DNA of 64,000 nt from Candidatus Rhodoferax mariagerensis (lineage in GTDB: Bacteria; Pseudomonadota; Gammaproteobacteria; Burkholderiales; Burkholderiaceae_C), in assembly GCA_016719055.1 (NCBI GenBank), contig JADKAW010000047.1:62001-126000 (forward strand), read 5' to 3'. Shown here piece after piece: positions 26,398 through 35,812 of the stretch. The translations under genes were made by a program, and so were the position numbers. The notes below the pieces were generated by a model. The model was not told the DNA's origin, made no database searches, and worked only from the letters and a program-made list of their open reading frames with translations. Position 1 is the first letter of the stretch, and each line of letters begins with the position of its first letter.

Positions 26398-27348
26398 TCA
26401 CCCCACACCCAGCAGCACGTTGACCAGCAGGCCAATCACTGCCAGCAAAAAGGCCGTGCCCAAAAACTCGGGCACCCGAAAAACCCGCATCTTGGCACTC
26501 GCCGTCTCGATCATGGCCAGCACCATGCCGCCCACCGCCAGTTTGAAAATTAGCACCGGCAGCGCTAGCAGCAGCGCCATCGGAGTGTCAGCATCGGCCA
26601 CACCCCAGGGGAAAAACAGCGCCAGACCAATGCAGGAATAAGCAAACAGCTTGAGGCTGGCCGCCCACTCCAGCAGCGCCAAGTGGCGTGCCGAATACTC
26701 CAGAATCAGCGCCTCGTGAACCATGGTGAGTTCCAGGTGGGTGTCGGGGTTGTCCACCGGCACGCGGGCATTTTCGGCCAGCGACACCATGGTGAAGGCC
26801 ACACCAGCCAGCAACATGCTGGGGTAAATCATCAGCTCGCGGTGCGCCAGGGTCTCGACGATGGCGGTCAGCGAGGTGGAGCGGGTGATCATCGAGGCAC
26901 AAAACAGCACCATCAGCAAGGCCGGCTCAGCCAGAAAGCCCACCAGCATTTCGCGCCGCGCACCCAGACTGCCAAAAGCCGTGCCGACATCCATCGCCGC
27001 CAGCGAAATAAACACCCGCGCCAGCGCAAACAGGCCCACCAGCGCAATCGCGTCGGCGGCCGGCGACAGTGGCAAATCAGTCGAGAGGGTCGGAATGATG
27101 GCGCTGGCCAGCAGCATGCAGCCAAAAATCACATAGGGCGCAAAACGGTACAGCGGCGAGGCGTGCTCGGCCATCAAGGACTCTTTGTTGAACAGCTTGT
27201 GCAGCATGCGGTAGGGTTGCAGCAAGCCCGGCGCCGACTTGTTTTGCAGCCAGTGCCGCCACTGGTTGACCCAGCCCGACAACAAGGGTGCCAGCAGCAG
27301 CGCGGTGACCAGCGCCAGCCCTTGCGAGAAAATGCCCAAAGTATTCAT
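26398..27348 (-). CDS. hyfC: Hydrogenase-4 membrane subunit HyfC (NuoH-like)
   Basis: I take ATG 27348, which overlaps the hyfB stop (ATGA), rather than the earlier in-frame start at 27489, whose first 47 residues are an antisense-like reading of hyfB. 316 residues with eight or so transmembrane helices. LQPYRMLHKLFNKESLMAE and AENARVPVDNPDTHLELTMV are the conserved NuoH-type cytoplasmic loops. It links the peripheral arm to the membrane arm. Confidence 0.92.
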   Translation of the reverse strand: MNTLGIFSQGLALVTALLLAPLLSGWVNQWRHWLQNKSAPGLLQPYRMLHKLFNKESLMAEHASPLYRFAPYVIFGCMLLASAIIPTLSTDLPLSPAADAIALVGLFALARVFISLAAMDVGTAFGSLGARREMLVGFLAEPALLMVLFCASMITRSTSLTAIVETLAHRELMIYPSMLLAGVAFTMVSLAENARVPVDNPDTHLELTMVHEALILEYSARHLALLEWAASLKLFAYSCIGLALFFPWGVADADTPMALLLALPVLIFKLAVGGMVLAMIETASAKMRVFRVPEFLGTAFLLAVIGLLVNVLLGVG

Positions 27349-29369
27349 CGCTTGACCAGCAGCAACAAGACGATCAACGTGGCAAAGCTGTACATCAGAT
27401 AGACCGCAATGCGGCCCTGCTGCAACAAGCCGACAATTTCGGAAATCCGCTGCACCCAGCGCGCCACCGGAAGATACAGGGCATACCAAATTGGGTCTTC
27501 CAGCGTGACCTGATAGCGCGGCTTGGCATCAAAAGCGGTTGGCAACTGGCGTGTGATGCGAAAAAACGAATCAAAAATCCGCCGGATCGGTTGCCCCAGG
27601 CCTTCGGCCGTGTCCTGCATGCGGGCGGTTTGCCAGGGGTGGCCGCAGTCCCACGGCGGCACCCGGCGCATGCGACCGTGGTAGAGCCGGCGCACCAGCA
27701 AAAAGGCCAGGCCAAAAGTAGCCAGCACGCCGAGCAGAAAAATCGCCGGCGCATAACTGGCACGCTCGATGCTGACCGGCACCAGCAGCCAGCCGTTGTC
27801 CGCCGCTGTATGGGCCAACCCGCCCTGTACCAGCAGCCGTGTTACCGGGTCGATCAGCGCGATGGTCTGGTTCGGCAACAGGCCCAGCAGCACACAGCCT
27901 GCTACCAGCCACAGCATGCCCAGCCGCTCCCACGGTCCGGCATCGTGTGCTGTTGACAACTTTTCTTCGCGAGGCTGACCCAAAAAGACCACCCCAAAAT
28001 ACTTGACCATGGTGTAGCCTGATAGGGCCGCAATCAAGGCAATCAGCGCCGCCATCACCGGCACCAGCATGTCGAGCAGCGCGCTGGGCAAGCCGGTGGT
28101 GAACAAAAAACTCTGCAGCAGCAGCCATTCGGCGACAAAACCGCCAAACGGTGGTAGCCCGGCACAGGCCAGCACACCCACCAGCGTCGGCCAGGCGACC
28201 CAGGGCATATAACGGATCAGCCCGCCCAACTTGCCCAGGCTGCGCTCACCGGTGGCGTGCATCACCGCGCCGGTGCTGCAAAACAGCAGGCTTTTGAAAA
28301 ACGCGTGGCTAAGCATGTGGTACAGCGCGGCGGTCAGCGCCAGCGCCGACAGCGCATGCATGTCATAGGCCGAAAACAGCAGCGCCAGCCCCATGCCGGC
28401 ACACATCAGGCCGATGTTTTCGATCGACGAATAGGCCAGCAGGCGCTTCATCTCGACCTGCACGGTCGAGAACACCACGCCAAACAAGGCGGTCGCCAGG
28501 CCCACCGCCATCAGCAACACGCCCCACCACCAGATGCGGGTCTGCAGCAAGTCAAACGACACGCGCAGGATGCCGTAGAGCGCAATTTTCAGCATGACAC
28601 CGCTCATCAGCGCGGAAAACGGCGACGGTGCCGCCGGATGCGCCTCGGGCAGCCAGGCATGCAGCGGCAGCAGGCCGGCCTTGGCGCCAAAGCCGAACAC
28701 CGCCAGCACAAAGGCCACCGAACCCCAGAACGGCGTCAAGTGCTGCTGGCGCATGTTGGCGAAGGTGTAGTCGCCGGTATTGGCCTGCAGCAAGCCAAAA
28801 CACAACAAAATGCCCAAAGCGCCTATGTGCGCCACCAGCATATAGATATAGCCGGCCTGGCGGATTTCGGGAATGCGGTGGTTGACCATCACCAGAAAAA
28901 ACGAGGCAAACGCCATGGTTTCCCACATCACCATGAACAGGTAAGCATCGTCGGCCATCACCAGCATCGCAATGCTGGCCAGAAACAGGTGGTATTCCAG
29001 ACAAATCAGGCCCGGCGGGGTGCCCTCGCCTTGACGAAAATAACCCGCAGCAAAGGCCGAGACCCCGGCCGACACCCCGCCAATCAGTAGCAGAAAAAAA
29101 GCTGACAGGCTGTCAAGCCGCAAATGAAAGGGCAGTTGCGGCAAACCCAGCGGCAGCACAGCGACCTGCGGGCCGACAAAAGCCGCACCAAGGGCTACCG
29201 CCATCAACAGCACCGACAAGCAAGCACCGACCGGAAACAGCACAATCGCCACAAACCGGAACCGGCGCAAGGCCACCACCCCCAGCAAGCCAATCAGCAG
29301 CCACCCAAGCACCACCACCAGCACCCAGTCCAGGTGAACCCAATCGGTCGGGTAAGTAAAACTGTTCAT
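27345..29369 (-). CDS. hyfB: Antiporter-like proton-pumping subunit (HyfB / NuoL type)
   Basis: 674 residues with roughly 16 transmembrane helices. MVMWETMAFASFFLVM holds the membrane glutamate, GAKAGLLPLHAWLPEAHP the lysine, and the segment around SSIENIGLMCAGMG the histidine-type helix. It is the first gene of the operon hyfB-C-E-F-G-I. The genes for HyfA, HyfD and HyfH are absent, so the complex is a minimal six-subunit form. It is divergent from the DUF3460 gene across 130 bp. Confidence 0.93.
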   Translation of the reverse strand: MNSFTYPTDWVHLDWVLVVVLGWLLIGLLGVVALRRFRFVAIVLFPVGACLSVLLMAVALGAAFVGPQVAVLPLGLPQLPFHLRLDSLSAFFLLLIGGVSAGVSAFAAGYFRQGEGTPPGLICLEYHLFLASIAMLVMADDAYLFMVMWETMAFASFFLVMVNHRIPEIRQAGYIYMLVAHIGALGILLCFGLLQANTGDYTFANMRQQHLTPFWGSVAFVLAVFGFGAKAGLLPLHAWLPEAHPAAPSPFSALMSGVMLKIALYGILRVSFDLLQTRIWWWGVLLMAVGLATALFGVVFSTVQVEMKRLLAYSSIENIGLMCAGMGLALLFSAYDMHALSALALTAALYHMLSHAFFKSLLFCSTGAVMHATGERSLGKLGGLIRYMPWVAWPTLVGVLACAGLPPFGGFVAEWLLLQSFLFTTGLPSALLDMLVPVMAALIALIAALSGYTMVKYFGVVFLGQPREEKLSTAHDAGPWERLGMLWLVAGCVLLGLLPNQTIALIDPVTRLLVQGGLAHTAADNGWLLVPVSIERASYAPAIFLLGVLATFGLAFLLVRRLYHGRMRRVPPWDCGHPWQTARMQDTAEGLGQPIRRIFDSFFRITRQLPTAFDAKPRYQVTLEDPIWYALYLPVARWVQRISEIVGLLQQGRIAVYLMYSFATLIVLLLLVKR

Positions 29370-29499
29370 GAATCGGGTGGTATTTGTGAAATATCAAGCT
29401 GCGCAGGATACTACACCTTCCGGTTCTTGCAACGATCCGCAAGGCAGGCGCGAGGCGTTTGCCGCGCAGGGCTAAAATGCGCGCAAAAGGCTTAACACC

Positions 29500-29709
29500 A
29501 TGAACATTTTTTACCGTCCCAGTTATCAGTCAGATGTAACCCTGTTTCTTGACAAGCTCAAGGCAAATAACCCAGAGCTTGAACTTGGTCAGCGTCAGGG
29601 CCGCAGCCTGTTGTGGGACAAAACCGTGGACCGCGCCGCATGGCAAGCGTTTCGGGCGGCACAGGTGGACCAACAACCCTACGTTTATCAGACCGCGGGA
29701 AAAGAGTAA
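29500..29709 (+). CDS. DUF3460 family protein
   Basis: 69 residues beginning MNIFYRPSYQSDVTLFLDKL, the typical start of DUF3460, a short protein of betaproteobacteria usually found just before scpA. It is mostly charged and helical (RSLLWDKTVDRAAWQAF). Function unknown. A repeat copy lies between it and scpA. Confidence 0.85.
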   Translation: MNIFYRPSYQSDVTLFLDKLKANNPELELGQRQGRSLLWDKTVDRAAWQAFRAAQVDQQPYVYQTAGKE

Positions 29710-29723
29710 GCTTTTTTTCATCG

Positions 29724-29752
29724 AGCCCCCGTGGGCTCTGCGCAGGCAGCTA
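29724..29752 (+). repeat. AGCCC-N19-NGCTA repeat, copy 5
   Basis: AGCCC at 29724 and AGCTA at 29748 with 19-base spacing. AGCCC and a GGGCT inside the spacer can pair. It is 30 bp before the scpA start. Confidence 0.6.
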
Positions 29753-29781
29753 TATTTAGCGTAGCAAAATAGACGACCCTG

Positions 29782-30630
29782 ATGGTTAACTCGGCCACCC
29801 TGGCCCAATATGACGTGATGGACCTATCGGTCATGCCCGACGTGGTGGATCAGGTCGCAGTGGCGCGTCTGTATGGCGAGCCCCTGTTTGCCATGCCGTT
29901 GGATTTGTACATTCCACCAGATGCGCTGGAAGTCTTTCTAGAAGCCTTTGAAGGCCCGCTGGACCTGCTGCTGTACCTGATCCGCAAGCAGAACTTCAAT
30001 ATCCTGGACATCCCCATGGCCGGCCTGACGCGCCAATACTTGAGTTATGTCGACGAGATTCGCAGCCGCAACCTGGAGCTGGCCGCCGAATACCTGTTGA
30101 TGGCCGCCATGCTGATCGAGATCAAGTCACGCATGCTGCTGCCACCGAAACATGTGGCCCCCGGACAAGAAGCTGAAGACCCGCGCGCCGAACTGGTGCG
30201 CCGCTTGCTGGAATACGAGCAAATGAAGGCCGCCGCCGCCCAGCTCAATGCCTTGCCGCAACTGGGCCGTGATTTTTTGGCGGCGCAGGTTTACATCGAA
30301 CAGTCGCTGCAGCCGCGCCTGCCTGATGTTTCCTTGAGCGACTTGCAGGAGGCCTGGGCCGGCATTCTCAGGCGCGCCAAGCTGGTGCAACGCCACCGCA
30401 TCACGCGCCAGGAGTTGTCGGTGCGCGAACACATGAGTCTGGTGCTCAAGCGCCTGCAAGGCCAGCGCTTTGTCGAGTTTGAGGCGCTTTTTGATCCACG
30501 CAAAGGCATGCCGGTGCTGGTGGTGACCTTTATCGCCCTGCTGGAGCTGGCCAAGGAAACCCTGATCGAAATCACCCAGGCCGAAGCCTACGCACCCATT
30601 TATGTCAGACTGGCCTACACGCCGTCTTAA
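29782..30630 (+). CDS. scpA: Segregation and condensation protein A
   Basis: 282 residues. The kleisin N-terminal helix is EAFEGPLDLLLYLIRKQNFN, followed by LDIPMAGLTRQYLSYVDEIR and AAEYLLMAAMLIEIKSRMLL, and the C-terminal winged-helix part ends near VRLAYTPS. ScpA bridges SMC heads with ScpB in chromosome condensation. An N-terminal extension of about 40 residues precedes the conserved start. scpB is not in the window. Confidence 0.93.
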   Translation: MVNSATLAQYDVMDLSVMPDVVDQVAVARLYGEPLFAMPLDLYIPPDALEVFLEAFEGPLDLLLYLIRKQNFNILDIPMAGLTRQYLSYVDEIRSRNLELAAEYLLMAAMLIEIKSRMLLPPKHVAPGQEAEDPRAELVRRLLEYEQMKAAAAQLNALPQLGRDFLAAQVYIEQSLQPRLPDVSLSDLQEAWAGILRRAKLVQRHRITRQELSVREHMSLVLKRLQGQRFVEFEALFDPRKGMPVLVVTFIALLELAKETLIEITQAEAYAPIYVRLAYTPS

Positions 30631-30645
30631 CCCCAGAGGTTGCCC

Positions 30646-32254
30646 ATGAGTCCCAGAAATCCCAACAATGCCAAACCACGCCAGCCGCTGAATTTTGATG
30701 TGCTGATTGTTGGCAGCGGTCTGGCGGGCTTGAGCGCGGCATTGCTGCTGTCCCCGACCAAGCGGGTGGCGGTCATCACCAAACGCGCGGTGTCTGAGGG
30801 GTCCAGCGGCTGGGCACAGGGTGGTATTGCTGCGGTCTGGAGCAAAGACGACAGTTTTGCTGCCCACGTCGATGACACGCTGATCGCCGGTGCCGGCCTG
30901 TGCGACCTGCCCGCCACCCGCTTTGTGGTGGAAAACGCGCCCAAGGCGATTGCCTGGCTGCAAAGCATGGGCGTGCCGTTTTCTGAAGAAGCCGGTCAGT
31001 TGCACCTGACACGAGAAGGCGGCCACAGTGCCCGGCGTATTGTGCACGTGACCGACGCCACCGGTGCCGCTGTGCAGAAGACCCTGATCGATGCATGTGC
31101 TCAAAACACCCAACATCACCCTGTTTGAGCAGCACACCCTGGTAGACCTGATCACCACTGAAAAACTCGGCCTGCCCGGCAAACGCGGCCTGGGTCTGTA
31201 TGCGCTGGACAGCGAGACCGACCAGGTGCTGACCTTCCAGGCGCCCCAGACCATTTTGGCCACCGGCGGCGCCGGCAAGGTCTACCTCTACACCACCAAC
31301 CCCGACACCGCCACCGGCGACGGCATTGCGGCGGCCTGGCGCGCCGGCTGCCGGGTTCAAAACATGGAGTTCATCCAGTTTCACCCGACCTGCCTGTACC
31401 ACCCGCACGCCAAGTCGTTCTTGATCAGCGAGGCTGTGCGCGGCGAAGGTGGGCGTTTGCTGCTGCCCGATGGCACGCGTTTCATGCCCAACCACGACCC
31501 GCGGCTGGAACTGGCCCCGCGCGACGTGGTGGCGCGGGCGATTGACTTCGAGATGAAGAAAGGCGGCTTTGACTGCGTCTATCTGGACATCTCGCACCAG
31601 CCCTTGAGCTTTTTGCAAGAGCATTTCCCCAACATTTACGCGCGTTGCCTGGAGCTGGGCATCGACATCAGCAAGCAACCGATTCCGGTGGTGCCCGCTG
31701 CCCACTACACCTGCGGGGGTGTGCTGGCCGACTTGCAGGGCCGCACCGATGTGCAGGGCCTCTATGCCATTGGCGAAACCGCCTGCAGCGGCCTGCACGG
31801 TGCCAACCGGCTGGCCAGCAACTCACTGGTGGAATGCATGGTGTTTGCCCAGGCCACCACCAACGACATAGCCCAGGCCCACAACGGTGCCACGGCAACC
31901 TTGCCAGCCTGGGACGACAGCCGGGTGATTGATGCGGATGAAACCGTGGTGATTTCGCACAACTGGGACGAGCTGCGCCGCTTCATGTGGGACTATGTGG
32001 GCATCGTGCGTACCAACAAGCGGCTGGAGCGTGCGGCGCACCGCATTGCGCTGCTGCAAGATGAGATCGAAGAGTTTTACGCCCACTTTCAGGTCACGCG
32101 AGACCTGCTGGAGCTGCGCAACCTGGTGTTGGTGGCTGACCTGATTGTGCGCAGTGCGCAGGCCCGCCATGAGAGCCGCGGCCTGCATTTCAGCCGGGAC
32201 TACCCGGATTTGCAGCCAGAGGCCATTGCGACCGTCCTGAGCCCCAAGCAATGA
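30646..32254 (+). pseudogene. nadB: L-aspartate oxidase, split by a one-base frameshift
   Basis: The ATG at 30646 follows AGAGG. The first frame has the FAD motif VLIVGSGLAGLSAALLL and the catalytic-region GIAAV and GGHSARRI segments, and runs to a stop at 31128. Homology continues in the +1 frame from about 31097 (VLKTPNITLFEQHTL) through GAGKVY, QFHPT, SEAVRGEGG, HYTCGG and the fumarate reductase-type C-terminus to 32254. One extra base near 31097, just after the codons for KTLIDA, explains it. NadB makes iminoaspartate for NadA. Since nadA and nadC are intact in the window, a functional nadB is expected; the shift may be a sequence error or true loss. Confidence 0.88.
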
Positions 32255-32311
32255 CCATAGGGTCAATGACACTGAGTTAGACTCGCGCCACTTTTTTTGG
32301 GGAATTCCCAC

Positions 32312-33211
32312 ATGAACCAGCCCGTCGTCCAAAACGCCACGCCCTACGGCACCCTGCCCACCGCCAGCAGCCCGGCCACACGCAAGCCGGTGAGCCTGCC
32401 GCGCCTGCTTGAAATGCGCGCGCGCGGCGAAAAAATCACCATGCTGACCGCCTATGACGCCACCTTTGCCGCTGTGGCGGATGCCGCAGGTGTGGACTGC
32501 ATTCTGGTCGGTGACTCACTTGGCATGGTGTGCCAGGGTCTGAGCAGCACGGTCGGGGTATCGCTGGAGACCATGCGTTACCACGTGGAGTGTGTAACAC
32601 GCGGCGTGCGCCGGGTGCAAGGCACAGCCTGGATCATTGGCGACCTGCCCTACGGCACCTACCACGAGTCCCGTGAGCAGGCTTTGCGCAGCGCCGCCGT
32701 GCTGATGCAGGCCGGCGCCCACATGGTCAAGCTCGAAGGCGGCGGCTGGACCGCCGAGACCGTGCGTTTTCTGGTGGAACGAGGCATTCCGGTGTGTGCG
32801 CATCTGGGTTTGACACCGCAGACCGTGCACGCCTTGGGTGGCTACCGGGTGCAGGGCAAAACCATGGAGTCGGCCGCCATCATGAAAGAACAAGCGAAAG
32901 CCCTACAAGACGCCGGTGCGGCCCTGATGGTGCTGGAAATGGTGCCTGCAGCGCTGTCTGCCGAGCTGACTGCCGAGTTGCCGCATTGCCCCACCATTGG
33001 CATCGGTGCTGGCAACGGCACGGCTGGTCAGGTACTGGTGTTGCACGACATGCTGGGGTTAAACCTGGGCAAGATGCCAAAATTTGTACGAAACTTCATG
33101 GCAGAGTTGCCCGGCATTCCCGGTCAGCATGGCATCAAGGAAGCCATGCAAGCCTATGTGGCCGCGGTCAAAAGCGGCAGTTTCCCGAACAATACCCAGC
33201 ATGCCTGGTAA
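32312..33211 (+). CDS. panB: 3-methyl-2-oxobutanoate hydroxymethyltransferase
   Basis: 299 residues from ATG 32312 (an in-frame TTG at 32297 is less likely). Features: KITMLTAYDATFA, ILVGDSLGMV (metal aspartate), HMVKLEGG, VCAHLGLTPQTVH and TIGIGAGNGTAGQVLVLHDM. It adds a hydroxymethyl group from methylene-THF to ketoisovalerate in pantothenate synthesis and pairs with panC just downstream. Confidence 0.96.
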   Translation: MNQPVVQNATPYGTLPTASSPATRKPVSLPRLLEMRARGEKITMLTAYDATFAAVADAAGVDCILVGDSLGMVCQGLSSTVGVSLETMRYHVECVTRGVRRVQGTAWIIGDLPYGTYHESREQALRSAAVLMQAGAHMVKLEGGGWTAETVRFLVERGIPVCAHLGLTPQTVHALGGYRVQGKTMESAAIMKEQAKALQDAGAALMVLEMVPAALSAELTAELPHCPTIGIGAGNGTAGQVLVLHDMLGLNLGKMPKFVRNFMAELPGIPGQHGIKEAMQAYVAAVKSGSFPNNTQHAW

Positions 33212-33237
33212 GCGCTTTATTCATAAAAACAACTTGT

Positions 33238-33266
33238 AGCCCTTATCCAGCAAGGGCAGACAGCTA
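33238..33266 (+). repeat. AGCCC-N19-NGCTA repeat, copy 6 (supplies the panC start)
   Basis: AGCCC at 33238 and AGCTA at 33262 with 19-base spacing. GCCCTT and AAGGGC pair inside it. The last A of the repeat is the first base of the panC ATG. Confidence 0.65.
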
Positions 33267-34114
33267 TGAAAATTATCAAAACCATCGTTGATCTGCGTGA
33301 GCATCTGGCCGCTTTCAAACACCCGGCCTTTGTGCCCACCATGGGCAATTTACATGAGGGCCACCTGGCACTGGTGCGCCAGGCCAAGCCGCTCGGGGAC
33401 GTGGTGGTGGTCAGCATTTTTGTCAACCGCCTGCAGTTTTTGCCGCACGAAGACTTTGACACCTACCCGCGCACCTGGGAGGCCGACTGTGAGGCACTTC
33501 GTGCGGCGGGCTGTGACGTGCTGTTTGCCCCGAGTGAGCGCGAGTTATACCCGGAAGCCCAGGGTTTCACGGTGCAGCCCCCAACCGAGTTGGCCAACAT
33601 TCTCGAAGGCCATTTCAGGCCTGGTTTTTTTGGTGGCGTGTGCACGGTGGTGATGAAACTGTTTGCCTGCGTGCAACCCCGCGTGGCCTTGTTCGGACAA
33701 AAAGATTATCAGCAACTGATGGTTATCAACCGCATGGTGCGCCAGTTTGCCCTGCCTATTGAGGTGATTGGCGGCAAAACACTGCGTGCCGCCGATGGCC
33801 TGGCCCTGTCGTCGCGCAACAATTACCTCAAACCTGCCGAGCGCCAGGAAGCCGTGCAACTGTGCCAAACCCTGCAGTCCATGGCCCATGCGCTGCAGGC
33901 AGGCGCTACCGATATCGCAGCATTGGAAGACCAGGCCATGGGCACATTGAGTGCGCGGGGCTGGCAACCGGACTACCTGGTGGTGCGTCGACGCACCGAC
34001 TTGCAGCAGCCCACCGAGAACGAGATTGCCACGCTGGCACAGGGTCAAGGCCTGGTGGTGCTGGCGGCGGCCCGCATTGGCAGCACGCGCCTGATTGATA
34101 ACCTGGAGGTTTGA
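33266..34114 (+). CDS. panC: Pantothenate synthetase
   Basis: 282 residues. FVPTMGNLHEGHLAL contains the nucleotidyltransferase HxGH (with N in place of the usual A in MGALHEGH), FGQKDYQQL and GLALSSRNNYL are the ATP/pantoate motifs. It condenses pantoate and beta-alanine using ATP. The start codon overlaps a dispersed repeat, which also covers the place where a ribosome site would lie (AAGGG about 13 bases upstream). Confidence 0.95.
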   Translation: MKIIKTIVDLREHLAAFKHPAFVPTMGNLHEGHLALVRQAKPLGDVVVVSIFVNRLQFLPHEDFDTYPRTWEADCEALRAAGCDVLFAPSERELYPEAQGFTVQPPTELANILEGHFRPGFFGGVCTVVMKLFACVQPRVALFGQKDYQQLMVINRMVRQFALPIEVIGGKTLRAADGLALSSRNNYLKPAERQEAVQLCQTLQSMAHALQAGATDIAALEDQAMGTLSARGWQPDYLVVRRRTDLQQPTENEIATLAQGQGLVVLAAARIGSTRLIDNLEV

Positions 34115-34195
34115 TAGTTTTTGAATGGCTTCCAGCAAAAACCAGGTTGCTACCTCAATCCAATAGCAACATCAAAATGGGTGTGAGGTCGGTTG

Positions 34196-35765
34196 TAAAG
34201 TGGATCCCGGATTTAAGACAAGAATTTAAGATGACCTCAAATCCGGGAAATCCAAGACCATGAGTGAAACCAAGAAACGCAAAGTCCACACTCCGGAGTA
34301 CAAAGCCAAGGTGGCGTTGGAAGCATTGCGAAGCGGCAAGACCATCAACCAAATTGGCCAGGAATTCGATGTCCACCCGGTGCAGGTCGGGCTGTGGAAG
34401 AAATCTCTTCAAGAGCAGGCCAAGACCCTGTTTGAGGGCAAGAGAGGTCCCAAGCCGGTGGACGCCCAGAGTCAGCCAGAACGCCTGTACAGCGAAATTG
34501 GCCGCCTCAAGATGGAGCTCGACTGGCTCAAAAAAGTCCGGGATGAGCCCATCATGATGCGCCAGGACTGGATCGACATGAAAGACGACTTGGTGGCCAC
34601 CACACGCCAGTGCGAACTCGCTGGTGTCTCACGGGCGACGATGTACGCCCGTCAAAAGCGCAAAGCGGTCGACGAAGACGATCTGCGGTTAAGCCGCCTG
34701 ATCGACGAAGAATACACCCGTCATCCGTTCTACGGCACCCGGCGCATGGTGGTCGTCATCAGCAAGGCGGTGGGCTACCGGGTCAACCGCAAGCGCCTGC
34801 AACGCCTGATGCGCCAGATGGGCCTGCAAGGCATGGCACCCGGCCCCAATACCAGCCGTGCACACCCACAGCACCCGGTTTACCCGTACCTGCTGCGTGG
34901 CCTTGAGATCACCCGACCCAACCAAGTCTGGAGCACAGACATCACCTACATCCGCCTGGCCAACGGGTTTGTCTACTTGGTGGTGGTAATGGACTGGTAC
35001 AGCCGCAAGGTGCTGAGTTGGCGCATCAGCAACAGCATGGATGCCAGCTTTTGCATCGACTGCCTGGAGGAGGCGCTGCGCAACTATGGCAAGCCTGACA
35101 TCTTCAACAGCGACCAAGGCGCGCAGTTCACCAGCGCCGGCTTCACGGGGGTACTCCAACGCGAGGAGATCAAAATCAGCATGGACGGACGGGGCCGGGC
35201 CTTTGACAACATTTTTGTGGAACGGCTTTGGCGTAACGTCAAGTACGAGGATGTCTACCTCAACGGTTATGCCACGATGGGCGAATTAATGGTTGGACTG
35301 AGCAAGTATTTTGTGCTCTACAACACCGAACGTCCGCATCAGTCACTCGACTACAACACGCCTGATTCGGTGTACGTCAGTGCCAGCGGCGGTGGCGCGC
35401 TGATCATCGATAAATTCAAAGAAAGTCCAAAAACCGAAGACCAAAAACCCGTGTGCACAACGGCCCTGGTTGATCAGCTTGATGGATAAGCAGGGGGTCG
35501 GCATGGATATGTGGACAAGCTCGCAAAACGCCCAGCTTGACCCATACCCACACCTCCCACCCGTGCGCTTACCCACAAGAGTTCCGCCTTCGGCCTGACG
35601 CGCTTCGCTTGCCAAACAGCCTTTAAAAAATGAATTCAAAATACCAAATACCAAGCCAGAGGACTTGGGGTTTGGCCAAAACCAGGCAACGCCGTCCAGT
35701 TGTATATGAAAACGGGGATTGCTTAAATTAACTGAAAAATTGTCTTGACACTGGGGTTCACTTTA
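34196..35765 (+). mobile_element. IS3-family insertion sequence, apparently full length
   Basis: The left end starts TAAAGTGGATCCC at 34196 and the right end reads GGGGTTCACTTTA at 35753-35765, an imperfect inverted repeat of about 28 bp that also includes AAGACAA/TTGTCTT. One transposase frame lies inside, followed by about 275 bp of non-coding sequence. A second, truncated copy of the left end sits at 49435-49563. No target duplication is visible at the ends (ggttg left, gagtc right). It separates panBC from the convergent DUF3297-nadA-nadC genes. Confidence 0.88.
34260..35489 (+). CDS. IS3-family transposase, OrfA and OrfB in one frame
   Basis: 409 residues. Residues 1-95 are the helix-turn-helix OrfA part (TPEYKAKVALEALRSGKTIN, then a leucine-zipper-like LYSEIGRLKMELDWLKK). 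The rest is OrfB: an HTH_21 segment (HPFYGTRRMV), then the rve integrase core with the DDE residues in WSTDITYIRL, FNSDQGAQFTS and FVERLWRNVKYEDVY. IS3 elements normally make this fusion by -1 slippage; here a run of six A at the junction is already in frame, so the fused protein is made directly. That might change activity control. Confidence 0.92.
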   Translation: MSETKKRKVHTPEYKAKVALEALRSGKTINQIGQEFDVHPVQVGLWKKSLQEQAKTLFEGKRGPKPVDAQSQPERLYSEIGRLKMELDWLKKVRDEPIMMRQDWIDMKDDLVATTRQCELAGVSRATMYARQKRKAVDEDDLRLSRLIDEEYTRHPFYGTRRMVVVISKAVGYRVNRKRLQRLMRQMGLQGMAPGPNTSRAHPQHPVYPYLLRGLEITRPNQVWSTDITYIRLANGFVYLVVVMDWYSRKVLSWRISNSMDASFCIDCLEEALRNYGKPDIFNSDQGAQFTSAGFTGVLQREEIKISMDGRGRAFDNIFVERLWRNVKYEDVYLNGYATMGELMVGLSKYFVLYNTERPHQSLDYNTPDSVYVSASGGGALIIDKFKESPKTEDQKPVCTTALVDQLDG

Positions 35766-35812
35766 GAGTCAAGGTGGGACCAGTTGCAACTCAGTCAAAG
35801 CGAGGCGTGCGC

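Noticed and set aside
25012..26553. 513-codon plus-strand open frame
   Set aside because: Antisense to hyfF, hyfE and hyfC; extreme His/Gln content is a shadow signature.
30127..31278. 383-codon minus-strand open frame
   Set aside because: Antisense to scpA and nadB; no family.
34150..34195. Similarity of the flanks of the two IS3 copies (ACATCAA-A/G-ATGGG words)
   Set aside because: Too short and gapped to prove a longer element or a shared target site.
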